Below, in pieces: positions 7,364 through 16,057 of a stretch of 64,000 bases of DNA. The notes beneath the pieces were generated by a model. That model was not told the DNA's origin. It saw nothing but the letters and a program-made list of their open reading frames with translations, and searched no databases. The stretch comes from Nesterenkonia alkaliphila (GTDB lineage: Bacteria; Actinomycetota; Actinomycetes; Actinomycetales; Micrococcaceae), in the NCBI RefSeq assembly GCF_009758175.1, contig NZ_WRPM01000031.1:1-64000 (forward strand), given 5' to 3'. The translations under genes were made by a program, and so were the position numbers. Each line of letters starts with the position of its first letter. Positions within the stretch are counted from its first letter, which is position 1.

Positions 7364-8793
7364 CCCAGACCCCTGCCGACCTCGCCGAACTGACCGCCGC
7401 CGAACTGCTCGCCGGCTACGCAGCCGGGGAGTTCTCCCCGGTGGAGGCCACCGAGGCTGCCCTGGAGCGGATCGAGAAGCACGACGCCGCCCTCAACGCC
7501 TTTGTGCTGGTGGACCGTGAGTCCGCGCTGGCCTCCGCTGAGGCTTCGGCCGCGCGGTGGAAGGCGGGGGAGACCCTGGGTCCGGGCGACGGGGTGCCCA
7601 CCTCCATCAAAGACATTTTCCTCACCAAGGACTGGCCCACCCTGCGCGGCACCAAGCTCATCGATGAGGCCGGCCCCTGGGATGCCGACGCGCCCTGTGT
7701 GGCCCGGCTGCGCGAGACCGGCGCGGTGCTGCTGGGCAAGACTGCCACCCCGGAGTTCGCCTGGAAGGGTGTGACTGACTGCCTGCGTTCGGGGGTCACC
7801 TCCAATCCCTGGGACACCAGCACCCACGCTGGGGGCTCCTCCGGCGGAGCGGCAGCGGCCGTGGGCGCTGGGATGGGCCCCTGGTCGGTGGGCACCGATG
7901 GCGGCGGATCAGTGCGCATCCCGGCGGCCTTCACCGGCACTGTGGCGATCAAGGCCACCTACGGCACCGTGCCGATGTATCCCTCCTCGCCGTTCGGCAC
8001 CCTGGCCCACGCCGGTCCGATGACCCGCACCGTGAAGGACACCGCCCTGCTGCTGGACATCATCTCCGGCTTCGACTCCCGGGACTGGTCGGCGCTGCCG
8101 ACGCCGCAGGGGTCCTTCACCGACGGGCTGGAGGACGGCATCGCCGGGCTGCGCATCGCTTACTCGCCCACGCTGGGCTTCGGTGAGAACGATCCCGAGG
8201 TTGAGCGCCTGGTCGGTGAGGCCGTCAAAGTGCTGGAGGAGGCCGGGGCCACCGTGGAGCAGGTGGACCCGCAGATCGCTGATCCGGCCGAGCCCTTCCA
8301 CGTGCTGTGGTTCACCGGCGCCGCTAAGGTGCTGGAGGTCTTCGGCCCCGATGCGCTCGGTCAGATCGATCCCGGGCTGCGCGAGGGCATCGAGAAGTAC
8401 CAGGATGCCACCGCCCTGGATTACCTCACCGCCACCGCCGTGCGGATGGACCTCGGTGTGATCATGGGGGCCTTCCACGAACAGTACGATCTGCTGGTGA
8501 CTCCCACGATGCCGATCACATCCTTCGACTGCACGCGGCAGGCCCCTGCGGGGTGGAAGTCCGAGCTCTGGACCTCCTGGACGCCATATACCTACCCGTT
8601 CAACATGACCCAGCAGCCGGCCGCCTCAGTGCCCTGCGGGATCGCGGAGAACGGATTGCCCGTGGGCATCCAGTTTGTGGCCGCCAGAACCCAGGACCGG
8701 TTGGTGCTGCGCGCCGCCCACGCCTATGAGCAGGCCTCGGGAGCGCGGTTCTCCCGCCCGGTGGCCCCGTCCGCTGCCGGAACGGGGGACTGA
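7360..8793 (+). CDS. Amidase signature family hydrolase
   Basis: A 477-residue enzyme with the full Ser-cisSer-Lys triad context. The Lys is in GVPTSIKDIF (about residue 84) and the cis-Ser in THAGGSSGGAAAAVGAGMG. The nucleophile region is VGTDGGGSVRIPAAFTGTVAIK. The length is normal for the family. It hydrolyses a C-N amide bond, giving a carboxylate plus ammonia or amine. Translation is coupled to the upstream dehydrogenase by a 4-bp overlap, and it is followed two bases later by the DUF3830 gene. In this cluster it probably performs the hydrolytic step of the pathway. The substrate is unidentified. Confidence 0.85.
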   Translation: MTQTPADLAELTAAELLAGYAAGEFSPVEATEAALERIEKHDAALNAFVLVDRESALASAEASAARWKAGETLGPGDGVPTSIKDIFLTKDWPTLRGTKLIDEAGPWDADAPCVARLRETGAVLLGKTATPEFAWKGVTDCLRSGVTSNPWDTSTHAGGSSGGAAAAVGAGMGPWSVGTDGGGSVRIPAAFTGTVAIKATYGTVPMYPSSPFGTLAHAGPMTRTVKDTALLLDIISGFDSRDWSALPTPQGSFTDGLEDGIAGLRIAYSPTLGFGENDPEVERLVGEAVKVLEEAGATVEQVDPQIADPAEPFHVLWFTGAAKVLEVFGPDALGQIDPGLREGIEKYQDATALDYLTATAVRMDLGVIMGAFHEQYDLLVTPTMPITSFDCTRQAPAGWKSELWTSWTPYTYPFNMTQQPAASVPCGIAENGLPVGIQFVAARTQDRLVLRAAHAYEQASGARFSRPVAPSAAGTGD

Positions 8794-8795
8794 GC

Positions 8796-9317
8796 GTGAC
8801 CCGCTACATCACCATCACCCTGCAGAAGCGCGGAGTCACCGCAGTGGCCAAGCTGCTCGACGACGCCGCCCCACGCACCTGCGCCGCAGTCTGGGATGCC
8901 CTGCCCCAGTCCGGGCAGGTATACCACGGCAAGTACGCCCGCAATGAGATCTATAACCTGGTGCCGGCATTTGCCGCGACCGAACCCGGCAAGGAGAACA
9001 CCACAGTGACCCCGATCCCGGGGGATGTGTGCTACTTCGCCTTCGACTCCGATGATCTGGGCAACCCCGCCTATGGCTACGAGGAGGCCGCCGATGTCCG
9101 GGCGCAGGATCCGGTGCAGCGTAAAGCCATTGTGGACCTCGCGGTGTTCTACGGGCGCAACAACCTGTTGATCAACGGTGATCAGGGCTGGATTCCCGGC
9201 AATGTCTTCGCCACCATCACTGAGGGCCTGGCGGAGCTGGCGGAGGCCTGCCAGTCCATCTGGATGGACGGCGCCCGGGGGGAGACCCTGAGCTTCGCGC
9301 GCCTCGAGGAGAACTGA
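8796..9317 (+). CDS. DUF3830 cyclophilin-like protein
   Basis: A 173-residue protein starting at GTG, two bases after the amidase stop. It matches the DUF3830 family as I know it: YITITLQKRGVTAVAKLLDDAAPRTC at the N-terminus, then QVYHGKYARNEIYNL, PGDVCYFAF and FYGRNNLLINGDQGWIPGNVF. The family has a cyclophilin-like beta-barrel fold and usually sits beside amidase and racemase-family genes. Its activity has not, to my knowledge, been established. Here it closes the three-gene GntR-controlled operon, so it is likely to act on the same substrate or to assist the amidase. Confidence 0.8.
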   Translation: MTRYITITLQKRGVTAVAKLLDDAAPRTCAAVWDALPQSGQVYHGKYARNEIYNLVPAFAATEPGKENTTVTPIPGDVCYFAFDSDDLGNPAYGYEEAADVRAQDPVQRKAIVDLAVFYGRNNLLINGDQGWIPGNVFATITEGLAELAEACQSIWMDGARGETLSFARLEEN

Positions 9318-9343
9318 CCCAGGGCCGCCGCTAGGCTGGTTCG

Positions 9344-10399
9344 GTGATCTCCCTAGCCCTCGGCGCGGTGCTTCTGGCCCTGTACTGGTTCTTCCGCCGC
9401 CGTGATAGCCGCATGCTGCGCAACGGTGTGCTGCTGGTAGCAGGGGTGCTGCTGACCGTATTCGGACTGGTGGACCTGGCTTGGCTGGCCCTGAGTGAGG
9501 TCCCCCGCACCGAGGGTGGTCTCGGGTACACCACTCCGCTGGCCCTGACCCTGCTGGGCCTGTTCGTGCTGCTGCCCGTGGGCTATCTGGTCCTGGTGCT
9601 GTTCCTGCTGACCAACGGGCTGACCATGCTCCGCAGAGAGAGCCGCAGCCTGAGGAATCTGCTCTCGCTGATCGCTGGACTGGGGCTGCTGGCCGCGCCG
9701 ATTGCCTGCGTATGGCTGTTGATCTCGGGCTCCGCGGCCGGGGTGGCGCTGGCGGTGCTGATCTTTTTCCTGACCGGCTACCTCTCTGCCTGCTTCCTGG
9801 TGGTTCTGGTCTACGCCTGGGTCTACGGGCGCTCTACCGCCAAAGTGGTGCCGCAGGCAGTGGTCATCCTGGGTGCCCAGGTCATCAACGGGTGGGTCCC
9901 GCCGTTGTTGCGCGCCCGCCTGGACCGGGCGATCGGGGTCTATCGCGACACCCTGGCAGCCGGCCATCCTGCCCCGCTGATGATCCCCTCCGGCGGTCAA
10001 GGTTCTGACGAATCCAGGCCCGAGGGTCAGGTGATGGCCGAATACCTGCTCCAGCGGGGCATCCCCGGGGAGCAGATTCTGGTGGAGGACCGGGCCACCA
10101 CCACCGAGGAGAACCTCCGGTTCTCCGCCCAGATCCAGAACGACGCCGCCCGCCCGGGTCCCGCAGTCGCAGTCACTAACAACTACCACGCCCTGCGAGC
10201 CGCCCTGCTGGCCCGGCGGCTGAAGCTGGACATCGAGGCGGTGGGGGCCAAGACGGCCTTCTACTATGTGCCCAGCGCGTTTCTGCGCGAATTCGCCGCT
10301 GTGATGCTGGGCCACCGTGTTCTTCACGCGGTGCTGTTCGCACCCTTCCTGCTGCTGGTGGCCGCGATTTTCGGCATGTGGCTGATTCTCGACGGCTGA
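9344..10399 (+). CDS. YdcF family (DUF218) membrane protein
   Basis: A 351-residue protein with about five N-terminal transmembrane segments. A cytoplasmic or periplasmic DUF218/YdcF domain follows (about residues 165-320): AVVILGAQVINGW, RLDRAIGVYRD, MIPSGGQGSDE, EGQVMAEYLLQRGIPGEQILVEDRA, TTEENL and AVTNNYHALRAA. One more hydrophobic helix lies at the C-terminus. The family is linked to envelope polysaccharide or vancomycin-sensitivity phenotypes (SanA/ElyC). The GTG at 9344 follows a TAGGCT -10 by six bases, so the mRNA is probably leaderless. It does not look part of the preceding operon. Confidence 0.8.
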   Translation: MISLALGAVLLALYWFFRRRDSRMLRNGVLLVAGVLLTVFGLVDLAWLALSEVPRTEGGLGYTTPLALTLLGLFVLLPVGYLVLVLFLLTNGLTMLRRESRSLRNLLSLIAGLGLLAAPIACVWLLISGSAAGVALAVLIFFLTGYLSACFLVVLVYAWVYGRSTAKVVPQAVVILGAQVINGWVPPLLRARLDRAIGVYRDTLAAGHPAPLMIPSGGQGSDESRPEGQVMAEYLLQRGIPGEQILVEDRATTTEENLRFSAQIQNDAARPGPAVAVTNNYHALRAALLARRLKLDIEAVGAKTAFYYVPSAFLREFAAVMLGHRVLHAVLFAPFLLLVAAIFGMWLILDG

Positions 10400-10412
10400 T
10401 CAGGTGATGTGA

Positions 10413-11012
10413 CTAGGGGGAGAGCGCCCGCGAGGCGGTGGTGACCCAGGCTTCCTCAAAGGTGCCGTTCAACACGCTGGCGAAGTCCTGATCCACCAGG
10501 GCTCTCACAGTGTGCGCCTCCATCAGCGCTGCCATGAGCACCACAGCCTGGTCTGTGCTGCCCGGCCTGGCGGCTCCCGCCGTCTCAGCGCGCTGCACCC
10601 AGGTGGCGAAGCGGCCTGGGACTGCCACCAGGACTGAGTGCCAGACCCTTTCGACAAGATCCGGGCGATGCTCCAGATCTCGAAGCACCAGCCGCAGTGT
10701 GTTCCGCTCCCGCCCCATGGACTCGCCGACTGCAGCAGCCACCAGGGGGAGTGCGCTCTCCAGATTATTCGGAAGCACGTCCAATACCTCATCCGTTTCA
10801 GCATCAAGACGGTCCAGATAGGCACTCACTACCGCCTCGAGCAGCTCGTCCTTGGAGGAGAAGTGCTTGTACAGCGCCCCGGAGCCTGGAGCTAGTCCCA
10901 CCGCCCGCTGGATCTCCCCGGTGCTGGTGGCTTTGACACCACGTTCGGAGAACAGTTGGGCAGCGGCCGCGATGAGCTGATCGCGAGTAGAACCTTGTGC
11001 TGGAGTAGGCAT
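10413..11012 (-). CDS. TetR family transcriptional regulator
   Basis: A 199-residue regulator. The N-terminal helix-turn-helix reads LIAAAAQLFSERGVKATSTGEIQRAVGLAPGSGALYKHF, split here around GVKA. The C-terminal domain has no recognisable ligand signature. The ATG at 11012 follows TAGTCT by six bases on the minus strand, so it should be leaderless. It is divergent from the DUF4345 gene across 48 bp holding a CTCACTT/AAGTGAG inverted repeat. That gene is therefore its likely target, along with itself. Confidence 0.8.
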   Translation of the reverse strand: MPTPAQGSTRDQLIAAAAQLFSERGVKATSTGEIQRAVGLAPGSGALYKHFSSKDELLEAVVSAYLDRLDAETDEVLDVLPNNLESALPLVAAAVGESMGRERNTLRLVLRDLEHRPDLVERVWHSVLVAVPGRFATWVQRAETAGAARPGSTDQAVVLMAALMEAHTVRALVDQDFASVLNGTFEEAWVTTASRALSP

Positions 11013-11024
11013 GGTGAGAGACTA

Positions 11025-11052
11025 CTCACTTACCAGGAGATTTTGAAGTGAG
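11025..11052. promoter_or_regulatory. Inverted repeat between TetR and DUF4345 genes
   Basis: Perfect 7-bp arms CTCACTT (11025-11031) and AAGTGAG (11046-11052) are separated by 14 bp. They lie just upstream of the leaderless TetR -10 (TAGTCT, 11019-11024 on the minus strand) and before the Shine-Dalgarno of the divergent gene. Likely TetR operator controlling both directions. Confidence 0.5.
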
Positions 11053-11060
11053 GGGAGCCC

Positions 11061-11489
11061 GTGTCGGTCCAGATTTTGCGCGTTGTGCTGATCGTTCTCA
11101 GCCTGATTCCGCTGGCAACCGGGCTCAACGGAATCGTTCAAGGCCCGCCCGGCCTGCCTGAACCCACTACCGCCACGGCAACTTTGGACAGTGAGTATCG
11201 ATTCGTCAACGTCTTCTGGCTGGGCGCCGGGGGTGTGCTGTTCTGGTCGGCGTGGCAAGTGGTGGAGCGGGCTGCTGCTGCGCGGTTTGTGCTGGTGCTG
11301 GCGGCCCTGGGCGGGTTGGCCCGGCTCTGGTCAGTGGTGCAGACTGACTGGCCGCACCCGATCTTCATCGGCACTATCGTCCTGGAGCTGGTGGTGGTCC
11401 CGGCTGTGATCTGGTGGCACTGGAGGGTCACGCGGGGCGGGGCTCGCCGCCTCTCGCCGGTGGCACAGCTTCAGCAGCAGGGTTCTTGA
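11061..11489 (+). CDS. DUF4345-type small membrane protein
   Basis: A 142-residue protein with four predicted transmembrane segments. It begins ILRVVLIVLSLIPLATGLNGIVQG and includes SEYRFVNVFWLGAGGVLFW, as in DUF4345 proteins, whose function is unknown. It starts at a GTG preceded by GGGGAG. It is divergent from a TetR gene and converges on arsR, whose stop lies inside its last 19 bases. The shared TetR intergenic region suggests it is TetR-controlled. Confidence 0.7.
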   Translation: MSVQILRVVLIVLSLIPLATGLNGIVQGPPGLPEPTTATATLDSEYRFVNVFWLGAGGVLFWSAWQVVERAAAARFVLVLAALGGLARLWSVVQTDWPHPIFIGTIVLELVVVPAVIWWHWRVTRGGARRLSPVAQLQQQGS

Positions 11490-11875
11490 GCGTCTTTGAC
11501 GGTGCGGCTGGCCTGCAGCATGGAGCCCAGGCCGGAGTCAGCGCAAAGCTCAGAGCAGAGGCTCTCCAACGCGCCCGGAACGATGGAGTAGTAAGCCCAG
11601 GTGCCGCGCTTCTCGCGGGTAAGGAACCCGGCATCGGTCAGGATCCGCAGATGGTGCGAGACTGTCGGCTGGCCCAGGCCCAGCGGCTCGGTCATATCGC
11701 AGACACAGGCCTCAGCGTTCTCACCGGCGGCGATCAGCGAGAGCAGGGCGATTCGGTTGGGGTCCCCCAGCGCCTTGAATCGGGCAGCCAGGTCCGCTGC
11801 CCGCTCCGGATCGAGAGTGGAGGACGTTGGAGTTGTGCAGCACTCGGCTGCTGACTCGTGGATCAATGTGCTCAT
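11471..11875 (-). CDS. arsR: ArsR family arsenite-responsive repressor
   Basis: A 134-residue winged-helix repressor. The metalloid site is CVCD at residues 57-60, at the start of the recognition-domain helix. The DNA-reading segment is GQPTVSHHLRILTDAGFLTREKRGTWAYYSI. Extra Cys pairs occur at the N-terminus (ECC, residues 11-13) and as the last two residues, and could add arsenic ligands. It is divergent from acr3, with a 50-bp imperfect inverted repeat between them. The 3' end overlaps the convergent DUF4345 gene by 19 bp. Confidence 0.9.
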   Translation of the reverse strand: MSTLIHESAAECCTTPTSSTLDPERAADLAARFKALGDPNRIALLSLIAAGENAEACVCDMTEPLGLGQPTVSHHLRILTDAGFLTREKRGTWAYYSIVPGALESLCSELCADSGLGSMLQASRTVKDAQEPCC

Positions 11876-11898
11876 CGAGGCCCCCGCAGCTGGCTAGA

Positions 11899-11948
11899 TT
11901 GACGTTTATCGATGTATGAGAGCATACTCGTATATCGACAGACGTCAA
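11899..11948. promoter_or_regulatory. ArsR operator region
   Basis: Two 17-bp arms form an inverted repeat with 14 of 17 positions matching: TTGACGTTTATCGATGT at 11899-11915 and ATATCGACAGACGTCAA at 11932-11948. A smaller perfect palindrome, GTATG-AGAG-CATAC (11914-11927), lies between them. The region separates divergent arsR and acr3 and is AT-rich relative to its surroundings, as expected for a divergent operator-promoter. Confidence 0.75.
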
Positions 11949-11968
11949 TATTCTTGGGAAAGGTTCCT

Positions 11969-13087
11969 GTGCCCTCAACAGCCACTGCCCCTGAAGCGGC
12001 TCCCGTCGTCGCCCGGCTCTCTGTGCTGGACAAGTTCCTGCCGGTGTGGATTCTGGCAGCCATGGGCCTGGGCCTGCTGATCGCGCTGCTCGCCCCCGGG
12101 GTCGGCCAGCTGCTCCATGCAGTGGAGGTTGCCGGAGTCTCGGTGCCCATCGCCCTCGGGCTGCTGCTGATGATGTACCCGGTACTGGCCAAAGTCCGCT
12201 ACGGGGATACACACCTGGTGCTGCGCGATAAGAAGCTGCTGATCACCTCGCTGGCGATCAACTGGCTGCTGGCCCCAGCGTTCATGTTCGCCCTGGCCTG
12301 GATCTTCTTGCCGGACCTGCCCGAGTACCGCACCGGGCTGATCATCGTAGGCCTGGCTCGCTGCATCGCCATGGTGCTGATCTGGAACGACCTGGCCTGC
12401 GGAGACCGCGAGGCCGCAGCTGTGCTGGTGGCGATCAATTCGGTCTTCCAGATCTTCATGTTCGGCGTACTGGGCTGGTTCTACCTACAAGTCCTGCCCG
12501 GCTGGCTGGGACTGGAGACCACCAGCGCGGAGTTCTCCATCTGGGCGATCACCGTCTCAGTGCTGGTCTTCCTCGGAATCCCCCTGGCAGCAGGCTTCCT
12601 CACACGGGTGCTCGGCGAGCGAGCCCGCGGCCGTCAGTGGTATGAGGAACGGCTGCTGCCCAAGCTCGGCCCCTGGGCCCTCTACGGACTGCTGTTCACC
12701 ATCGTGGTGCTCTTTGCGCTGCAGGGGGAACAGGTGATGGGCAGGCCGCTGGACGTCGCCCGGATCGCGGTGCCGCTGCTGATTTACTTCGTGGTGACCT
12801 TCTGCGCCTCCATGGTGATCGGCCGGCTGCTGGGCATGGACTATGCGCGCACCACCACGCTGTCCTTCACCGCAGCGGGCAATAACTTTGAGCTGGCCAT
12901 CGCGGTGGCAATCGCCACCTTCGGTGCCACCAGCGGCCAGGCTCTGGCCGGGGTGGTCGGCCCGCTCATCGAAGTCCCGGTACTGGTGGGGTTGGTCTAC
13001 GTAGCGCTCTGGGCCCGCCGCTTCTTCTACCGCACCGGGGCCAGCGGTCAGTCGACTATCGCCCATACCCCGCCCACCACCGTCTGA
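11969..13087 (+). CDS. acr3: Arsenite efflux permease, ACR3 family
   Basis: A 372-residue transporter with ten hydrophobic helices. The family block around GLARCIAMVLIWNDLACGD holds the conserved Cys used by Acr3, and AGNNFELAIAVAIATFG lies near the C-terminus. It exports As(III) across the cytoplasmic membrane by proton exchange. I use the GTG at 11969, with AAAGG six bases upstream. The open frame begins earlier, at 11912, but those 19 codons run through the ArsR operator. It is the first gene of the plus-strand ars operon. Confidence 0.92.
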   Translation: MPSTATAPEAAPVVARLSVLDKFLPVWILAAMGLGLLIALLAPGVGQLLHAVEVAGVSVPIALGLLLMMYPVLAKVRYGDTHLVLRDKKLLITSLAINWLLAPAFMFALAWIFLPDLPEYRTGLIIVGLARCIAMVLIWNDLACGDREAAAVLVAINSVFQIFMFGVLGWFYLQVLPGWLGLETTSAEFSIWAITVSVLVFLGIPLAAGFLTRVLGERARGRQWYEERLLPKLGPWALYGLLFTIVVLFALQGEQVMGRPLDVARIAVPLLIYFVVTFCASMVIGRLLGMDYARTTTLSFTAAGNNFELAIAVAIATFGATSGQALAGVVGPLIEVPVLVGLVYVALWARRFFYRTGASGQSTIAHTPPTTV

Positions 13088-13123
13088 AGTCACACCCCTT
13101 CACCCCGACCAAAGGAGAAAGCC

Positions 13124-13546
13124 ATGAACTCGCACACCGATGCAGCTCAGCATCTGCCTACTGTCACCTTCGTCTGCGTGCACAACGCCGGGCGATCTCA
13201 GATGGCCGCGGGGTTCCTCCGGGAACTCGGCGGTGACCGGGTCCGGGTCTACTCCGGTGGCACTCAGCCCGCCGAGGCCGTCAACCCGGTGGCCGTGGCG
13301 GCGATGGCCGAGGTAGGCATCGACATCTCCGGGCGGGGCACCAATGAACTCTCCGCGGATATGCTGCAGGAATCAGATGTGGTGGTCACCATGGGCTGCG
13401 GGGACGACTGCCCCTACTATCCTGGCAAACGCTATGAGGACTGGCCGCTGGAGGACCCCGCCGGTAAGGATCTCGAAGCAGTCCGGCCGATCCGTGACCA
13501 GATCCGTGCCCGGGTCCAGGAGCTGATCGGCTCCCTTGGCGCCTGA
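13124..13546 (+). CDS. arsC: Arsenate reductase, low-molecular-weight phosphatase type
   Basis: A 140-residue enzyme. The CX5R loop is C18-VHNAG-R24, followed by SQMAAGFLRE. The second conserved region is MGCGDDCPYYPGKRYEDWPLEDP. It reduces As(V) to As(III) for export by the Acr3 protein encoded just upstream. In actinobacteria the electron donor is mycothiol/mycoredoxin or thioredoxin, which cannot be told from this sequence. AAAGGAG precedes the ATG, and the stop overlaps the next start by one base. Confidence 0.9.
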   Translation: MNSHTDAAQHLPTVTFVCVHNAGRSQMAAGFLRELGGDRVRVYSGGTQPAEAVNPVAVAAMAEVGIDISGRGTNELSADMLQESDVVVTMGCGDDCPYYPGKRYEDWPLEDPAGKDLEAVRPIRDQIRARVQELIGSLGA

Positions 13547-14784
13547 TGGACACCACACACCCCGTCGTCGTCATCGGGGCCGGCCCAGTGGGTCTGGCCG
13601 CCGCCGCTCATCTGCTGGAACGAGGCCTTCAGCCGCTGGTGCTTGAGGCCGGAGACCACGCCGGGGCTGCAGTCAGCCACTGGGGGCACATCCGGCTGTT
13701 CTCCCCCTGGCAGTACACAATCGACGCCGCCTGCCGCCGTCTCCTGGACCCCACGGACTGGCAGCCCCCGCGCCCCACTGAGCTGCCCAGCGGGGATCAG
13801 CTCGTGCAGAACTACCTGGAGCCGCTGGCCCGCAGCACGGCGCTTCGAGAACGCATCCGGTTCGGCGCCCGGGTCACCGGGATCAGCCGCGGCAGCCGGG
13901 ACAAGACCCATACTTCAGCCCGGCAGGGACAGCCCTTCCTCATCCATGCTCTCCAGCAGGGGCGATGCCTGGAGATTCAGGCCCGCGCTGTCATCGATGC
14001 TTCCGGGACCTGGGACAGTCCCAACCCGCTGGGTGCTGCCGGGCTGCCGGCTGCCGGAGAGGGCGACGCCGCATCAGCACCTCATCTGCTGGGCCCACTG
14101 CCCGATGTGCTGGGCACTGATCGGGACCGGGTCTCCGGGAAGCGGGTCCTGGTGGTGGGTTCCGGGCACAGTGCCACCAATACCCTGCTGAACCTGGCAG
14201 CGTTGAAGCGCGAGGAACCGGCGACCGAGATTCTCTGGGCGATTCGCCGGGACAGTCCCCAGCGCAGCTACGGCGGCGGGGACCAGGACGAGCTGCCCGA
14301 GCGCGGAGCCCTGGGCCAGCGGCTGCGCAGACTGGTGGAGGCAGGGCGGATCACGCTGATCAGGTCAGCCGAGGTACGGGCCCTGGATGTCCACCAGGAT
14401 GCACTGCGGGTCAGTTTCAATGCTGGGCACTCGGAGACTGTCAACGCCCTGGCCGCCGCCACCGGCTTCCGCCCTGATCTGGGGATTCTCCGGGAGCTGC
14501 GCCTGGACCTGGACCCGGCAGTAGAGGCTCCGGTCCGGCTCGCGCCGCTGATCGATCCCCAGCTGCACTCCTGCGGCACGGTTCCGGCCCATGGGGCTGA
14601 GGTGCTGGCCCATCCGGAGGAGGGATTCTTCATCGCGGGTATGAAGTCCTACGGCCGTGCCCCGACCTTCCTGCTGGCTACCGGTTACGAGCAGGTCCGC
14701 TCCATCGCGGCGCATCTGGCAGGTGATAACGCCGCCCCGCGGGAGCTCAATCTCCCGGCAACTGGGGTCTGTGCCGCAGAATGA
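13546..14784 (+). CDS. FAD/NAD(P)-binding flavoprotein of the ars operon
   Basis: A 412-residue flavoprotein with two dinucleotide folds: GAGPVGLAAAAHLLERGLQPLVLEAG at the N-terminus (split around GLQP) and VLVVGSGHSATNTLLNLA (about residues 200-217). SHWGHIRLFSPWQYTIDAACR is typical of the flavin monooxygenase-like proteins found in actinobacterial ars operons, sometimes labelled ArsO. It starts on the last base of the arsC stop, so it belongs to the operon. A role in arsenic redox or organoarsenical chemistry is inferred from context only. Confidence 0.7.
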   Translation: MDTTHPVVVIGAGPVGLAAAAHLLERGLQPLVLEAGDHAGAAVSHWGHIRLFSPWQYTIDAACRRLLDPTDWQPPRPTELPSGDQLVQNYLEPLARSTALRERIRFGARVTGISRGSRDKTHTSARQGQPFLIHALQQGRCLEIQARAVIDASGTWDSPNPLGAAGLPAAGEGDAASAPHLLGPLPDVLGTDRDRVSGKRVLVVGSGHSATNTLLNLAALKREEPATEILWAIRRDSPQRSYGGGDQDELPERGALGQRLRRLVEAGRITLIRSAEVRALDVHQDALRVSFNAGHSETVNALAAATGFRPDLGILRELRLDLDPAVEAPVRLAPLIDPQLHSCGTVPAHGAEVLAHPEEGFFIAGMKSYGRAPTFLLATGYEQVRSIAAHLAGDNAAPRELNLPATGVCAAE

Positions 14785-16001
14785 GAGGTATGCGCCCCAC
14801 CCTGCCTGTCATTCTGGCCGGGCTGTGCATCACTCAGATCACCGCGTGGGGGATCCTCTACTACGCCTTCCCAGTGCTCTCGGCCAGGATCGCAGAGGAC
14901 ACCGGCTGGTCGGTGGCATCCACCACAGTGGGCTACTCCGCGGGCCTGGTGGTCTCGGCAGTGCTGGGCATCCCGGCGGGCAAGCTGTTGGACCGCAGGG
15001 GCCCACGCCTGGTGATGACCGCCGGCTCGGTGATCGGGGCACTGGCCGTGGGGCTCATCGCGTGGGCGCCCACCTACTGGGTGTTCCTGGTTGGCTGGCT
15101 GCTGGCCGGGGTGGGTATGACCGGGACGCTCTATCCGCCGGCCTTTGCCGCAGTGACACGTTGGTACGGCCCCCGGCGGGTCTTCGCGCTGACTGTGATC
15201 ACGCTGATCGGCGGGCTGGCCAGCACGGTCTTCGCCCCGGTGACCGAGGCGCTGGCTGAGGCTTTCAGTTGGCGGCAGGTCTACCTCATTCTGGGGGTGA
15301 CATTCGCGGTGATCACGGTGCCGATGCATGCGGTGATTCTGCGCCGCCCCTGGCCACGGCACGAACAGCACACCGCAGGGGCAGCAGACGAGGGCGCCGC
15401 GGCGGAGGACCGCTATGCCCGCCGGGTGATGCGCTCAGGCCCTTATCTGCTGATGACCCTCGGCTTGACCCTGGGATCCTTCGCCATGTTCGCCGCAATG
15501 ATCAACCTGGTGCCGATGCTCACCGCCCGCGGGGTGGACTCCGCCCTGGCCGCCTGGGTGTTGGGACTGGGCGGGCTCGGCCAGGTGCTGGGGCGTCTGT
15601 TCTACTGGGCCATGGAGCGCGGCATGAGTGTGCGGGCCCGCACCGTGCTGATCTACAGCCTGGTGGCAGTGACCACCGCAGCACTGGCACTGGACTGGAC
15701 CAATGCGGTCTGGCTGATCGCCATCTCCATGGGTGCCGGGGTGGGCCGGGGGATCTCGACCCTGCTGAAGGCCACTGCGGTGACTGACCGCTGGGGTACC
15801 CGGGCCTATGGCCGGCTCTCCGGGGTCTTCAATGCTCCGGTGATGTTCGCCATCGCCATCGCCCCAGCGGCAGGAGCCTGGCTGGCTGAGCTGATGGGCA
15901 GCTGGGAGGCGATGTACCTGGTGCTGGCTGCAGTAGGTGCGGCGGGCGTCGTCGCGCTCTTCTTCTCCGTCCCTCGTGGGGCACCGACCCAGACTGAATA
16001 G
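14781..16001 (+). CDS. Major facilitator superfamily transporter of the ars operon
   Basis: A 406-residue protein with twelve transmembrane segments. The loop 2-3 motif is GKLLDRRGPRLVMTAG. It begins with an ATGA overlap on the preceding flavoprotein gene, and a second ATG lies three codons in. As the last gene of the ars operon it may export the product of the flavoprotein or an alternative arsenic species. The sequence alone does not give the substrate. No terminator is obvious in the 56 bp before the HNH gene. Confidence 0.75.
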   Translation: MRGMRPTLPVILAGLCITQITAWGILYYAFPVLSARIAEDTGWSVASTTVGYSAGLVVSAVLGIPAGKLLDRRGPRLVMTAGSVIGALAVGLIAWAPTYWVFLVGWLLAGVGMTGTLYPPAFAAVTRWYGPRRVFALTVITLIGGLASTVFAPVTEALAEAFSWRQVYLILGVTFAVITVPMHAVILRRPWPRHEQHTAGAADEGAAAEDRYARRVMRSGPYLLMTLGLTLGSFAMFAAMINLVPMLTARGVDSALAAWVLGLGGLGQVLGRLFYWAMERGMSVRARTVLIYSLVAVTTAALALDWTNAVWLIAISMGAGVGRGISTLLKATAVTDRWGTRAYGRLSGVFNAPVMFAIAIAPAAGAWLAELMGSWEAMYLVLAAVGAAGVVALFFSVPRGAPTQTE

Positions 16002-16057
16002 TCGGTGGTCCCCGCCGGACAATCAGCATGTCCGGGGGTCTTAGTAACGTTAATCAC

